From positions 1 through 64,000 of the forward strand of contig NZ_LXVX01000039.1 in NCBI RefSeq assembly GCF_001650725.1: a stretch of 64,000 bases of DNA. Reading direction: 5' to 3'. How positions within the stretch are numbered: the first letter of the stretch is position 1; every line of letters starts with the position of its first letter. The notes under the pieces were generated by a model. It saw nothing but the letters and a program-made list of their open reading frames with translations, did not search any database and was not told where the DNA came from. Both the position numbers and the translations under genes were made by a program. Shown piece by piece: positions 1-9,362 of the stretch. The DNA comes from Sphingobium sp. TCM1 (GTDB taxonomy: Bacteria; Pseudomonadota; Alphaproteobacteria; Sphingomonadales; Sphingomonadaceae).

Positions 1-102
1 CGCGTCTCAACCGAGATGGCGCTCCATGTTCTCGCTTACAACTTGACCAGGGTGCTCAACATCATGGGGAGTAAGGCAATCCTCAAAGCCATCGCGACCT
101 AA
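1..102 (+). CDS. transposase, C-terminal fragment (IS1182-like), cut by window start
   Basis: Frame 1 is open from the first base and gives a 33-residue tail (EMALHVLAYNLTRVLNIMG...) ending at TAA, positions 100-102. The pattern 'EMALHVLAYNLxRVxxIxG' is the usual C-terminus of IS1182-type DDE transposases, so the body of the element lies left of the window. Only the tail is visible, so intactness cannot be judged. Family assignment rests on recall of this C-terminal signature. Confidence 0.7.
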   Translation, partial: RVSTEMALHVLAYNLTRVLNIMGSKAILKAIAT

Positions 103-200
103 AGGAAAGGCTGCGCTCAACTCGCGGCAATGCGGTTTTGTGAAATGAACTCCCTTCTCAAAACCACCGCTCCAGCGTTTTCACACGGCCTGGACCAATT
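103..200. mobile_element. probable right end of the IS element
   Basis: Non-coding DNA follows the transposase stop. The stretch near 173-197 (GCGTTTTCACACGGCCTGGA...) resembles terminal repeats of this type of element and is the likely right end. The left end is outside the window, so neither the inverted repeat nor a target duplication can be confirmed. Nothing else is recognised between here and 298. Confidence 0.35.
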
Positions 201-298
201 TTGGTCACGCCATCAGAGTATCCGCTTCACTGAAACTGGCCACCCATTTAGAGAGCACGTAGAAGGCTGATTGACCAAACTCGGTGGAGACAGGCTGT

Positions 299-496
299 TC
301 ACTCTCCGAGGGAACGCGCTTTGACTTTAGGTCCGATCAAACCGATCAAACTGGTGATTCCACATGTGAGCAGTACAAGCCCAATGGGCGGCTTTCCTTC
401 AATGACCCAAACCGTCAGCAGCGCTGACCCACTAACGACGATCGGCGTGGCAAGAGCGCAACGCATAAGCGTGTAACGGTTGTGATCGCGGGTCAT
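299..496 (-). CDS. small hypothetical membrane protein
   Basis: A 65-residue protein if started at the internal Met (MTRDHNRYTL...). The same frame is open upstream to 613 but adds only a basic, low-quality extension. Two hydrophobic stretches (about residues 12-29 and 35-50, PIVVSGSALLTVWVI and IGLVLLTCGITSLIGLIG) suggest two membrane helices and a short basic tail. No family is recognised. It sits between the IS end and the lipoprotein gene and may be part of a variable segment. Confidence 0.45.
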   Translation of the reverse strand: MTRDHNRYTLMRCALATPIVVSGSALLTVWVIEGKPPIGLVLLTCGITSLIGLIGPKVKARSLGE

Positions 497-669
497 CGTT
501 AGATGATACCGTGCGACAGAATGATCGCAAGTGGGTGAATGCCGAACGTTTTTTTTCGCGCGTCGTCCGCTATCGCCAATCATTTCCCCGAAAGCTGACT
601 GTCGCATAACCACCCCAAGCGGCCGTTCACCCGCGCGCCGCGAAACGACACGGCGATCCCGAAAGAAAA

Positions 670-695
670 CCCGGCGCTCCTGCCGAAGCGCCGGG
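670..695 (-). terminator. rho-independent terminator of the DUF4136 lipoprotein gene
   Basis: Perfect 9-bp stem CCCGGCGCT / AGCGCCGGG (670-678 and 687-695) with an 8-base loop. Read on the minus strand it is followed by TTTTCTTTC (661-669), and it lies about 45 bases past the stop of the gene at 742-1392. Confidence 0.8.
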
Positions 696-741
696 TCATG
701 TCAGGGTCTGGCCGGGAGCCGCCCCTTGTACGCTTTGTCTG

Positions 742-1392
742 TCAGCCCTTCTTTTCGGGCGGCAGGGTGATCTTCACATTTTCCCCATTCTGGCCAGGGA
801 AGTTGGTGAACATCGCGTCGATCAGGTTCGGAACCAGATAGGTCAACTTGTTCGACAGCGACTGGGCGCTCGCCTTGCCTTCGAACAGACGGCGATTATC
901 GGCCGCGCGGTCGATCTTCACGCTGAGGTCGCTGGTGTAGACAGTGTAGCTCGACACGTCATTATAGCCCGCGCCGCCAAACAGCCACGGATCATAGAAG
1001 CCATAGCCCCAGGGGCGGCCCCAGCGGCCGCGCCAGCCCCAGCCGCCGCCATACATGAAGGGATCACCACCAAAGCCGGAAGAGCGGACCTTCTCGCGAC
1101 CATTGTCGACATCATAGGCGACCCGGACGATCAGGTCGGCACGCGCCGGGTCGCTGGCGGGAACATAGCCGGTCTGGGTCAGGCGCTGCCCGACCAGATC
1201 GGCATAATGGGCGAACTCCAGTCCGCCGGCGAGCCGGGGATCGTCGGCGACGACGGTATAGCTCTGGCCTGCCGGGGCGGGGAGTTGCTGGAAACGGGCG
1301 ACATCAGCCTTGAACGACGTGGCGCAGCCCGACAACGCCACCAGCGCCAGTGCGGGCGCTGCAATCAGGCCGAACATCTTGAAACGGGTCAT
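742..1392 (-). CDS. DUF4136 domain-containing lipoprotein
   Basis: A 216-residue protein starting MTRFKMFGLIAAPALALVAL. A hydrophobic signal and lipobox LSGC at about residues 19-22 predict a lipid-anchored envelope protein. After the Cys comes a DUF4136-like pattern: an N-terminal 'YTVVADDPRLAGGLEFAHYA' block, then 'ADLIVRVAYDVD' and a Gly/Trp/Tyr-rich loop (about 117-150). I chose the start at 1392 because it places the signal peptide at the N-terminus; the longer frame to 1506 does not. Function is unknown; family members are envelope lipoproteins. The gene is monocistronic, with its own terminator. Confidence 0.8.
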   Translation of the reverse strand: MTRFKMFGLIAAPALALVALSGCATSFKADVARFQQLPAPAGQSYTVVADDPRLAGGLEFAHYADLVGQRLTQTGYVPASDPARADLIVRVAYDVDNGREKVRSSGFGGDPFMYGGGWGWRGRWGRPWGYGFYDPWLFGGAGYNDVSSYTVYTSDLSVKIDRAADNRRLFEGKASAQSLSNKLTYLVPNLIDAMFTNFPGQNGENVKITLPPEKKG

Positions 1393-1599
1393 TTTTCTGC
1401 GTCCTGTGACAGGCGTTGAGCCTGGGTTCATTCTTGCGCCCTTCGCTAGCAAAAGGCAACTGAACATCGTTTGAACGCACGATCGGACCGAATGGGCGCA
1501 AACCATGTTCTCGCCCTCAAGGACGACGCCCGGAGACCGAACCCGTACCGGGCAGACGTGGGGCGCGCCCTTTTCGCGCGCGCGCCTGCCCCTCCGTTA

Positions 1600-2637
1600 T
1601 CAGCGCATCAGGCCCATCGCGTCATAGGCCGCGCGCAGCGTCGGCTCGGCCGCCGCCGCCGCCTTGGCCGCGCCCTTGTCCAGGATCGCGTCCAGCGCCG
1701 CGTCGTCAGTGCGCAATTCCAGGAAGCGCTCGCGAATCGGGCGCAGCGTCTCGACCAGCAATTCGCCCAGCGCCGGCTTGAACGCGCCGAAGCCCTTGCC
1801 CGCAAACTCGGCGCAGACCGCGTCCGGTGTGGTGCCGCGCAGGGTGGCGAAGATGCCGACCAGATTGTTCGCTTCCGGGCGGCCCGCCAGCCCTTCCGCC
1901 GTTTCGGGCAGCGGTTCGGGATCGGTCTTGGCCTTCTTCACCTTCTGCATGATGGCGTCATCGTCATCGGTCAGGTTGATGCGGCTCATGTCGCTCGGGT
2001 CGGACTTGGACATTTTCGCGGTGCCGTCGCGGAAGGACATGATCCGCGCCGATTCCTTCGGAATGATCGGGTCGGGCAGCGTGAACAACTCGACCCCGAA
2101 ATCGGTGTTGAACTTGGTCGCGATGTCGCGCGCCAGCTCCAGATGCTGTTTCTGGTCCTCGCCCACCGGCACATGGGTCGCGTTGTAGAGCAATATGTCG
2201 GCCGCCTGGAGCACCGGATAGACGAACAGGCCGATCGAGGCGCCCTCGCGGTCCTTGCCGACCTTGTCCTTGAACTGGGTCATGCGGTTGAGCCAGCCGA
2301 TGCGCGCCGTGCCGTTCAGCAGCCAGCAGAGTTCCGCATGGGCCGGCACGCGCGCCTGGTTGAACAGGACCGAGCGATCGGGGTCGATCCCGGCGGCGAC
2401 CAGAGCGGCGGCCATGTCGCGGACGTTGCGGATGCGCTGCTCGCGTCCTTCATGCACGGTGATGGAATGCATGTCGGCGAGGAAGAAGAAGCACTGGCCC
2501 GGCGTTTTCGTCGGCGTGTCCGTGTTGGCCGCCCCGCTGTCCATCTCATCCTGCATCCGCACCCAGTTGCGGATCGCGCCGAGGTAGTTGCCCAGGTGCA
2601 GATTGCCGGTCGGCTGGATGCCGGAAAGGACGCGCAT
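1600..2637 (-). CDS. trpS: tryptophanyl-tRNA synthetase
   Basis: Charges tRNA-Trp in the cytosol (class I synthetase). The HIGH-type signature is at residues 9-18 (PTGNLHLGNY) and KMSKS at about 208. Length 345 is normal for bacterial TrpRS. It lies 15 bases downstream of murJ on the same strand, so the two are probably co-transcribed, possibly with secB upstream. A GC-rich imperfect inverted repeat (about 1568-1600) follows the stop and may end the transcript. Confidence 0.97.
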   Translation of the reverse strand: MRVLSGIQPTGNLHLGNYLGAIRNWVRMQDEMDSGAANTDTPTKTPGQCFFFLADMHSITVHEGREQRIRNVRDMAAALVAAGIDPDRSVLFNQARVPAHAELCWLLNGTARIGWLNRMTQFKDKVGKDREGASIGLFVYPVLQAADILLYNATHVPVGEDQKQHLELARDIATKFNTDFGVELFTLPDPIIPKESARIMSFRDGTAKMSKSDPSDMSRINLTDDDDAIMQKVKKAKTDPEPLPETAEGLAGRPEANNLVGIFATLRGTTPDAVCAEFAGKGFGAFKPALGELLVETLRPIRERFLELRTDDAALDAILDKGAAKAAAAAEPTLRAAYDAMGLMR

Positions 2638-2652
2638 GTGACTGATCCGTTC

Positions 2653-4233
2653 TTATGAGGTTGCGTGTTTGCGGCACATAAGCGCCTTGATGTCGGAGAG
2701 CCGATAGGCGCCCGTGATGAAGGACGCCAGCCCGTAAAGCGTCACGCCCGCGCCGACGAGCAAGGCGAGCGCCACATAACGCTGGAGCATGGCGCCGGTC
2801 AGCCAGGGGTCGAGCAGCCCCTCCCCCGCCCACAGCGCGCCGCCCATGATGAGCGCAGCGAGGGCGAGGCGGGGAATACGCCGGCGCAACCCGGCATCGG
2901 CCGCGAAATGACCGCGCTTCACCAGCGTCGCATAGAGCATCGCGACATTGACGGTGGAGGACAAGGCGGTGGCGAGCGGCGGCCCGATATGGCCGAGGGT
3001 GGGGATCATCGCGAGGTTCCCGACGATGTTGATGACGATCGAGACCATCGCAAAGCGCACCGGCGTCTTCGTATCACCGCGCGCATAATAGCCGGGTGTC
3101 AGCACCTTCACCAGGACATAGGAGGGCAGGCCGATCGAGAAGGCCGACAGCGCCCAGCCGCAGCGCATCGCATCCTCGGGCGTGAAACGGCCATATTGGA
3201 ACAGGCCGCGCACGATCGGCTCCGCCACGACCAGGAATGCCACGGTGGCGGGCAGGGTCAGGAACAAGGCGAGTTCGATGCCGCGATTCTGCGTCTCCAT
3301 CGCCGCCTGCTCCTCGCCCTTCGACAACATGCGCGAGATCGTGGGGAGGAGGATGGTGCCAAGGCCGATGCCGATCAGGCCCAGCGGCAACTGGTTCAGG
3401 CGATCGGCATAATAGATATAGGTGATGGAGCCTGAGGCGAGCAGCCAGCCCGACAGCGCGGTGGAGATCAGCAGGTTGATCTGCGACGCGCCCGCCCCGG
3501 CGGCGGCAGGAACGATCAGGCGGAGCAATTGCTTCACGTCGGCGTCGAGGCGCGGCCGCCGCAGCTTCATCGACACGCCCGCGCGCCGGCACGCCCAGAT
3601 CAGCCACAGCAGTTGCAGCGCGCCGCCGATCGTCACCGACATCGCCTGCACTCGCGCCGTCTCATATTCGTCCGCGCCGTGGAACAGCCACAGGCCCGCG
3701 ATCATGCTGAGGTTGAGCAGGATCGGGGCGGCGGCGTTGACCCAGAATTTGTCGAGCGAATTGAGGATGCCGCCCAGCAGCGAGGCGAGGCTGATGAGCG
3801 CCAGATAGGGGATGGTGATGCGCGAGAGGGCGACAGCGAAGGCGAATTGCTCGGCGCTTGGATTCTGGCGCGAAAAGCCGCCCGAGAGCGCCCAGGTCAC
3901 GGGCCAGGCGGCGGCGATCAGGATCGCGGTGAACAGGATCAGGACCGGCAGCAGTACCGCCAGCGCGCGCTCGGCGAAATGGAAGCCGGCGGGCAGCCCG
4001 CCCTCCCCTGCCGCCTTGCGGTTGAACAATGGCACAAAGGCGGCGGCGAAGGCGCCCTCAGCGAAGAGCGCGCGGAACATGTTGGGCAGGCGGAAGGCGA
4101 CGCCGTTGAACGCGTCCGACGCGAAGCCCGCGCCGACATAACGCGCCGCGAGCGAATCGCGCACTAGCGCCAGGATGCGGCTGGCCAGCGTCAGCCCGCC
4201 GACCGAACCGAGAGCGCGGACGAGTTTCATCAA
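2653..4233 (-). CDS. murJ: lipid II flippase MurJ (MviN)
   Basis: A 526-residue polytopic inner-membrane protein of the MATE/MOP-like MviN family, which flips lipid II for peptidoglycan synthesis. The N-terminus (MMKLVRALGSVGGLTLASRI) and early 'DSLAARYVGAG.ASDAFNGVAFRLPN' are typical family sequences. About 14 hydrophobic segments run to the C-terminus. It is followed closely by trpS and preceded by secB on the same strand, with 135 bases between that contain a short AT-rich palindrome but no gene. Confidence 0.96.
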   Translation of the reverse strand: MMKLVRALGSVGGLTLASRILALVRDSLAARYVGAGFASDAFNGVAFRLPNMFRALFAEGAFAAAFVPLFNRKAAGEGGLPAGFHFAERALAVLLPVLILFTAILIAAAWPVTWALSGGFSRQNPSAEQFAFAVALSRITIPYLALISLASLLGGILNSLDKFWVNAAAPILLNLSMIAGLWLFHGADEYETARVQAMSVTIGGALQLLWLIWACRRAGVSMKLRRPRLDADVKQLLRLIVPAAAGAGASQINLLISTALSGWLLASGSITYIYYADRLNQLPLGLIGIGLGTILLPTISRMLSKGEEQAAMETQNRGIELALFLTLPATVAFLVVAEPIVRGLFQYGRFTPEDAMRCGWALSAFSIGLPSYVLVKVLTPGYYARGDTKTPVRFAMVSIVINIVGNLAMIPTLGHIGPPLATALSSTVNVAMLYATLVKRGHFAADAGLRRRIPRLALAALIMGGALWAGEGLLDPWLTGAMLQRYVALALLVGAGVTLYGLASFITGAYRLSDIKALMCRKHATS

Positions 4234-4368
4234 ATGATCCCTTCCCCCGTTCGGCCCGAGCTTGTCTAAGCCCTTTTCTTTTCTTCAAGAAAGAGCGACG
4301 CTTCGACATTCGGGCGAGACGCGTGGCTCGCCTGAACAGGGCGAACGAAGGCCAGGGACATCCTTATA

Positions 4369-4875
4369 TCAGGCGTGACCGGCCGGCTCGCCTGCGGTCG
4401 CTTCCATCTGTTGCGCCTGTTGCAGGTAGAGCGCGCCGAAGTCGATCGGCTCGAGCAGCAGCGGCGGGAAGCCCCCGTCGCGGATCGCATCAGCCAGCAC
4501 GCGGCGGGCAAAGGGGAAGATGAGGCGCGGCGCTTCGGCCAGCATGAAGGGCTGGACCTGATCCTCGGGCACGTTGCGCATCCCGAACAGCGCCGCATAG
4601 AGCAGCTCGACGGCGAAGGCGGTGCCCTGCGGCGCAACCGCCTTGACGTCGATCTTCAGCGCGATTTCCAACACTTCCTCACCCACGCGGTCGGCGCCGA
4701 TGTTGAACTGGACGTCGATCTGCGGCTGGTCCGGCCACTGGTAGACGGCGGGCGCGTTGGGGTTTTCGAAGGAGAGATCCTTCACATATTGGCTGATCAG
4801 CGCGATCTGTGGCGCGGTGTCGGCGCCATTGGGCTGGACGTTGATGGTGGTGCTGGTGTCGGCTTCGTCGGCCAT
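4369..4875 (-). CDS. secB: protein-export chaperone SecB
   Basis: A 168-residue acidic cytosolic chaperone that holds preproteins unfolded for SecA. Family blocks are visible: 'YVKDLSFENPNAP', 'YALFG' counterpart 'YAALFGM', and 'LFPFARRVLAD'-type 'LIFPFARRVLADAIRDGGFP'. Start 4875 (MADEADTSTT) was chosen over the longer frame because an AAGGTAGAGAG ribosome site precedes it. It is divergent from the Tim44-domain gene, a common alphaproteobacterial arrangement. Confidence 0.95.
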   Translation of the reverse strand: MADEADTSTTINVQPNGADTAPQIALISQYVKDLSFENPNAPAVYQWPDQPQIDVQFNIGADRVGEEVLEIALKIDVKAVAPQGTAFAVELLYAALFGMRNVPEDQVQPFMLAEAPRLIFPFARRVLADAIRDGGFPPLLLEPIDFGALYLQQAQQMEATAGEPAGHA

Positions 4876-5009
4876 GCTCTCTACCTTGACTTTCCCTGTT
4901 GGCCGGCGGCGGCTCGCCCCCGGAATATGATGACCCGCGCGCTTAGCAGGGGCGCTGGAGGAGGGCAATGGCGCCGCCGTCAACCCGCCATTTGAAGTTG
5001 CGGGCAAAC

Positions 5010-5714
5010 ATGCCTATGTTGTCGATGGAACCTGATTTTGAACAAAGGGTATTAGCCCCCGTGTATGTGATCGTCATCCTCGCCATGATCGCCGGCTTCC
5101 TGGCCCTGCGGCTCTATTCTGTGCTGGGCAAGCGTACCGGGCACGAACAGGAGCCTGCACTGCGCCCGGCGGAGGATCGCGCGAAGGTGACGGTGCTGCA
5201 ACCCGGCCCGGTCGCGCAGAATAGCGGTGATTCGGTGCGGCTGGCCGAAGGGCTGATTGCGCCGGGCGCGGAAACGGGCGTGCGCGCGCTGATCGCCGCC
5301 GATCGCAGCTTCGACGTGCCCCAGTTCGTGGAGGGCGCCAAGAGCGCCTACCGGATGGTGCTGGAGGCTTTCTGGCGCGGCGACCGCGACGAACTGGCTT
5401 GGCTGTGCGACACCGACGTGCTCGCTTCCTTCGAGGAAGCGATCGCCGCGCGTGCGGCGCAGGGCCATGTCCTCGACAATCGGCTGGTGCGGATCGAGAA
5501 GGCGCAGATCGTCGAGGCATCGATCAAGGACCGCATCGCCGAGGTGGCGCTGCGCTTCGAAGCGGACATCGCCGCCGTCACGCGCGACAAGGACGGCAAT
5601 GTCGTCGCCGGCTCGCTGACCGATGCGATCGGCACCAAGGACATTTGGACCTTCAGCCGCGACATTCGCAGCGCGGACCCGAACTGGAAGCTCAGCGAAA
5701 CCGACGAAGCGTGA
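5010..5714 (+). CDS. Tim44/TimA domain-containing membrane-anchored protein
   Basis: About 234 residues: one N-terminal membrane helix (VYVIVILAMIAGFLALRLY), the conserved LYSVLGKRTGHEQ motif that marks alphaproteobacterial Tim44-like proteins, a variable linker, then a C-terminal NTF2-like Tim44 domain (about 100-230). The mitochondrial homologue tethers Hsp70 to the import channel; the bacterial role is not settled. Start choice is uncertain: ATGs at 5010, 5016 and 5025 all fit. Divergent from secB and 19 bases upstream of mltA, so it may be in one operon with mltA and the Smr gene. Confidence 0.85.
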   Translation: MPMLSMEPDFEQRVLAPVYVIVILAMIAGFLALRLYSVLGKRTGHEQEPALRPAEDRAKVTVLQPGPVAQNSGDSVRLAEGLIAPGAETGVRALIAADRSFDVPQFVEGAKSAYRMVLEAFWRGDRDELAWLCDTDVLASFEEAIAARAAQGHVLDNRLVRIEKAQIVEASIKDRIAEVALRFEADIAAVTRDKDGNVVAGSLTDAIGTKDIWTFSRDIRSADPNWKLSETDEA

Positions 5715-5733
5715 TCTGGGGCGCGATCGGGGC

Positions 5734-6981
5734 ATGAATTTCCGGCAATCGGGCGGCGTACTGGCCGCAGCACTGTTGCTGTCGGCCTGCGCGGGCGGCG
5801 TGATCCCTCCGTCCGCCGGCGGTCCGGCGCCGACACGACCTTCCGGCGAGACGGCAACCCGCCCCAGTCCCGCTACCCCCCGCCCTGCCCTGCCGGTCCA
5901 GCCGCCTGTCGAACCGGCGCTTGACCAGAGCACCGCCGCCGGACTGGGCGTGACGAAGGGTCCGGACATTGCCGGACTGATACCTTCGGGCGAGCGTGCC
6001 CGCCTCGCGCTCCAGGCCTTCCGCCTGTCCTGCCCGACGCTGATGCGCCGCACCGACCAGAGCGGCCTGACCAGGGGGGCCGACTGGAACAATAGCTGCG
6101 CCGCCGCATCGAGCTGGCCCGAAGCCTCAGCCAGCGAATTTTTCTCCCGCTATTTCGAAGCGGTGCAGGTGGGCGAGGGCACGGCCTTCGTCACCGGCTA
6201 TTATGAGCCGGAGATCAGCGGATCGCGCGTCCGCCAGCCCGGCTATGACGTGCCCATCTATCGCCGTCCGACCGACCTCATCGATGTCGATCTCGGCCAG
6301 TTCAGCGAGAGCCTGAAAGGCAAGTCGATCCGGGGCAAGGTGCAAGGGACGAAGTTCATCCCCTATGACGAGCGCAGCCGGATAGTGGCCGGATCGCTCG
6401 CGGGGCGCGGGCTGGAACTGGCCTGGGCGGCCGATCCGGTGGAATTCTTCTTTCTCCAGGTGCAGGGGAGCGGCCGGCTGAACCTGCCAGACGGCGGCGT
6501 CATGCGTATCGGCTATGACGGACAGAATGGCCGCGATTATACCGGTATCGGCAAGCTGATGAAGGATCGCGGCCTGATTCAGGCCGGGTCGATGCAGGAC
6601 ATCATGGCCTGGCTGCGCGCCAACCCCGTCGAGGGCGCAGCGATCATGAACGAGAATAAGAGCTTCGTCTTCTTCCGCGAACTGACCGGCGCCGGGCCAC
6701 TGGGCGCGCTCGGCGTGCCGGTGACGCCGGAAGCGACAGTCGCGGCCGACCCGAAATTCATTCCGCTGGGCGCACCGGTGCTGCTATCCCTCGACCGGGC
6801 CGAACCCAATGGCATCTGGATCGCGCAGGATACGGGCGGGGCGATCAAGGGCGCCAACCGCTTTGACAGCTTCTGGGGCGCAGGCGCGCGGGCGCGCGGC
6901 ATCGCCGGGGGCATGTCGGCGCGGGGCAGCGCCCTCATCCTGCTGCCGATCGGATCGGCGGCGCGGCTCGCGCGCCCCTGA
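5734..6981 (+). CDS. mltA: membrane-bound lytic murein transglycosylase A
   Basis: A 415-residue lipoprotein: signal ending in lipobox LLSACAGG (about residues 14-21), a Pro-rich spacer, the MltA beta-barrel (about 130-330, with FVTGYYEPEI) and a 3D domain near the C-terminus (WIAQDTGGAIKGANRFD...FWG) carrying the catalytic Asp residues. It cleaves the MurNAc-GlcNAc bond of peptidoglycan to form 1,6-anhydro ends in the periplasm. The start at 5734 gives a clean signal peptide; the longer frame overlaps the Tim44 gene. Confidence 0.95.
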   Translation: MNFRQSGGVLAAALLLSACAGGVIPPSAGGPAPTRPSGETATRPSPATPRPALPVQPPVEPALDQSTAAGLGVTKGPDIAGLIPSGERARLALQAFRLSCPTLMRRTDQSGLTRGADWNNSCAAASSWPEASASEFFSRYFEAVQVGEGTAFVTGYYEPEISGSRVRQPGYDVPIYRRPTDLIDVDLGQFSESLKGKSIRGKVQGTKFIPYDERSRIVAGSLAGRGLELAWAADPVEFFFLQVQGSGRLNLPDGGVMRIGYDGQNGRDYTGIGKLMKDRGLIQAGSMQDIMAWLRANPVEGAAIMNENKSFVFFRELTGAGPLGALGVPVTPEATVAADPKFIPLGAPVLLSLDRAEPNGIWIAQDTGGAIKGANRFDSFWGAGARARGIAGGMSARGSALILLPIGSAARLARP

Positions 6982-6991
6982 CGGTCGGGCC

Positions 6992-7522
6992 ATGGTCCGG
7001 CGCCGTCTCACAGTCGATGAAGAGGCGCTCTGGGACGCGCTGACACGATCGGTACGGCCGCTGCGGCCGGGCCAGCGACGGCCGGCGCCGGTCGCCACGC
7101 CCACCCCGACACCGAAGATAGGGTTAACGCCGCCGCCCCGCCCCGCCACCCCGGCCAAGCCCGTCGCGACGCCCGCCGCCACGCTCGATTCAAGCTGGGA
7201 ACGCCGAATCCGTAGCGGCAGCCTGACCCCCGAAATGAGCATCGACCTGCACGGCCACAGCCTCGCCGCAGCGCACAACAGGCTTAATCAGGCGCTGGCC
7301 CAGGCGCTGGCCCAGGATGCCCGCATCATGTTGGTCGTAACCGGAAAGCCACCCAAAAATGCGGTTGGAGCAGGCACGGCACGGCGCGGCGCCATCCGGG
7401 GAGAAATCGGCCACTGGCTGGAAACCAGCCCCTATGCGGACCGTATTGCCAGCGTCCGGATCGCCCATCCGCGCCATGGCGGCGACGGCGCCATCTATCT
7501 TATATTGCGTCGCAAAAAATAG
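6992..7522 (+). CDS. Smr domain-containing protein
   Basis: A 176-residue protein. Residues 1-60 are basic and Pro-rich (low complexity); residues 75-176 form an Smr domain with 'SIDLHGHSLAAAHNRL' (the DLHG motif), 'IMLVVTGKP' and a final 'HPRHGGDGAIYLILRRKK' (HGG...Y). Smr domains bind or cleave nucleic acid. It starts 10 bases after mltA stops, so it is probably co-transcribed. Start 6992 is the first ATG that does not overlap mltA. Confidence 0.9.
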   Translation: MVRRRLTVDEEALWDALTRSVRPLRPGQRRPAPVATPTPTPKIGLTPPPRPATPAKPVATPAATLDSSWERRIRSGSLTPEMSIDLHGHSLAAAHNRLNQALAQALAQDARIMLVVTGKPPKNAVGAGTARRGAIRGEIGHWLETSPYADRIASVRIAHPRHGGDGAIYLILRRKK

Positions 7523-7618
7523 CGCCGATCCCGCCGGTTGCTGATATTTTCTTAACCACTGTCCTTCATATCCGGTGGATCGGGGCTCCATATGGGGCGG
7601 CTATCGGGCAGGAGGCGA

Positions 7619-9304
7619 ATGCAGGGCGTTACCTTGAAGAGCCGCGCCACTGCCTTCGCCTGCGCCGCGGGGGCGCTGGTGTTCATCCTTTCGATGATGC
7701 TCGGCTATACGGCGGGGCAGGAGGACGACCTGCTGCGGATCGGGCGCGCCCTGATCATCGCGATCCTGTGCGGCACGATGAGCTGGGCGTCGGCCCGCCG
7801 GTCCATGGCTGCCACCGCCACCGCAATCGATGTCGCAACCGAGAGGCTGGTGTGCGCCGCGCATGGCGACCTGCAATCGCCCGTTCCCAGCGAAATCGCA
7901 AAGGAACTGCCCGACCTGTCGGTCGCGATGGAAAGCCTGTTCAGTCAGGTTCGCACCAATCTCGATCATGTGCAGGCGCTCGCCCTGTTCGACCAGGTGA
8001 CGGGCCTCGCCAACCGCACCAGCTTCTGCCGCCAGGTGGAACGCCATCTGGCGGAGCGGACCGACGCCGGCATGGCCGCGCTCTTCTTCATCGACCTGGA
8101 CGGGTTCAAGGGCGTCAACGACACGCTGGGCCATGCCGCAGGCGACCAGTTGCTCGCACGCGTTGCCGGGCGGCTGCGCGAAGTGGTGATGGCGCAGGTC
8201 AGCAACGGCACCGGCGACGCCGTGATCGGCCGCCTCGCCGGCGACGAATTCACCATGTTCTTCCCCACCCTCACGGGTCGCAGCGCAGCCTCGCGGATCG
8301 CGCGCGCGATCCAGTTCGCGCTGAGCGAGCGGTTCGACCTGGGCAGCCAGCATGTAGAGCTGGGCGCGTCGATCGGCATCGCCTGCTATCCCGACCATGG
8401 CGACACGCTGTCCGCCCTGCTGCGCGCCGCCGACATCGCCATGTATCATGCCAAGCATGAGGGGCGCGGACGCGCGGAAATCTACACCGCCGAACTGGCG
8501 CTGGAAGCGGCCGACCGGGCCGAACTGGAGCGCGAATTGCTGCTGGCGCTCCAGCGCGAGGAATTCCTGCTGGAATTCCAGCCGCAGATCGACATCGTCA
8601 CCGGTGACGCCGTCGCCGCCGAGGCTCTGGTGCGCTGGGCGCATCCCGAACGCGACCTGGTGATGCCCGGCGCGTTCGTGCCGGTCGCCGAGGAAAGCGG
8701 CGCGATCGTCGCGCTGGGTGACTGGGTGATGAGCCGGGTGTGCGAAACCGCCGCGCGCTGGGCGAAGGCCGGCATGACGCAGCGCATCGCCATCAACATC
8801 AGCACGCGCGAACTGGCGCAGGCCGATTTCTTCCTTCGCCTGCGCCACGCCATGGCGACGCATGAGACGCCCGCCGCCATGCTGGAACTGGAAATCACCG
8901 AATCGCTCGCCATGGAGATGGAGCCGCGCATCCTGACCCAGTTGCGCGCGCTGCGGGACGATGGCGTCCGCATCGCGATAGACGATTTCGGCACCGGCTA
9001 TTCCAATCTCGCGCGCCTCCGGGAATTGCCCGTCGACCGGGTGAAGATCGACCGCAGCCTGGTGCGGGACATCGCCACCTCGGCCGAAGCGCGGACCATA
9101 TGCAGCGCCGTCGTCGGCCTGATCCAGGGGCTGGGCATGGAAGTGGTGGTCGAAGGGATCGAGAGCGAGGCCCAGATGGACGTGCTGCGGGTGATCGGCT
9201 GCTCGCTGTTCCAGGGCTATCATCTCGCCAGGCCCAGCCGCGAGCGGGCCTATCTCGACCGCTTCGCGCCTGCGCTGGCGGTGCTGGACATGCGCAGCGT
9301 GTGA
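7619..9304 (+). CDS. membrane-anchored GGDEF-EAL cyclic-di-GMP turnover protein
   Basis: About 561 residues. Two N-terminal membrane helices (about 8-60) with no obvious periplasmic sensor, a linker, a GGDEF domain (about 115-285; the signature reads AGDEF at about 205, a tolerated change) and an EAL domain (about 300-555; AEALVRW at about 333, DDFGTGYSNLARL). It could make and/or hydrolyse c-di-GMP. AGGAGGCG lies directly before the ATG at 7619, which is why this start is preferred to the one at 7592, although the spacing is short. No signalling partner is adjacent. Confidence 0.9.
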   Translation: MQGVTLKSRATAFACAAGALVFILSMMLGYTAGQEDDLLRIGRALIIAILCGTMSWASARRSMAATATAIDVATERLVCAAHGDLQSPVPSEIAKELPDLSVAMESLFSQVRTNLDHVQALALFDQVTGLANRTSFCRQVERHLAERTDAGMAALFFIDLDGFKGVNDTLGHAAGDQLLARVAGRLREVVMAQVSNGTGDAVIGRLAGDEFTMFFPTLTGRSAASRIARAIQFALSERFDLGSQHVELGASIGIACYPDHGDTLSALLRAADIAMYHAKHEGRGRAEIYTAELALEAADRAELERELLLALQREEFLLEFQPQIDIVTGDAVAAEALVRWAHPERDLVMPGAFVPVAEESGAIVALGDWVMSRVCETAARWAKAGMTQRIAINISTRELAQADFFLRLRHAMATHETPAAMLELEITESLAMEMEPRILTQLRALRDDGVRIAIDDFGTGYSNLARLRELPVDRVKIDRSLVRDIATSAEARTICSAVVGLIQGLGMEVVVEGIESEAQMDVLRVIGCSLFQGYHLARPSRERAYLDRFAPALAVLDMRSV

Positions 9305-9362
9305 AGGCGAGTGGAGCGGCGCTTTGCCGCCCCGCTCCTGCCCGGCCCCGGAGCCGCCGCTG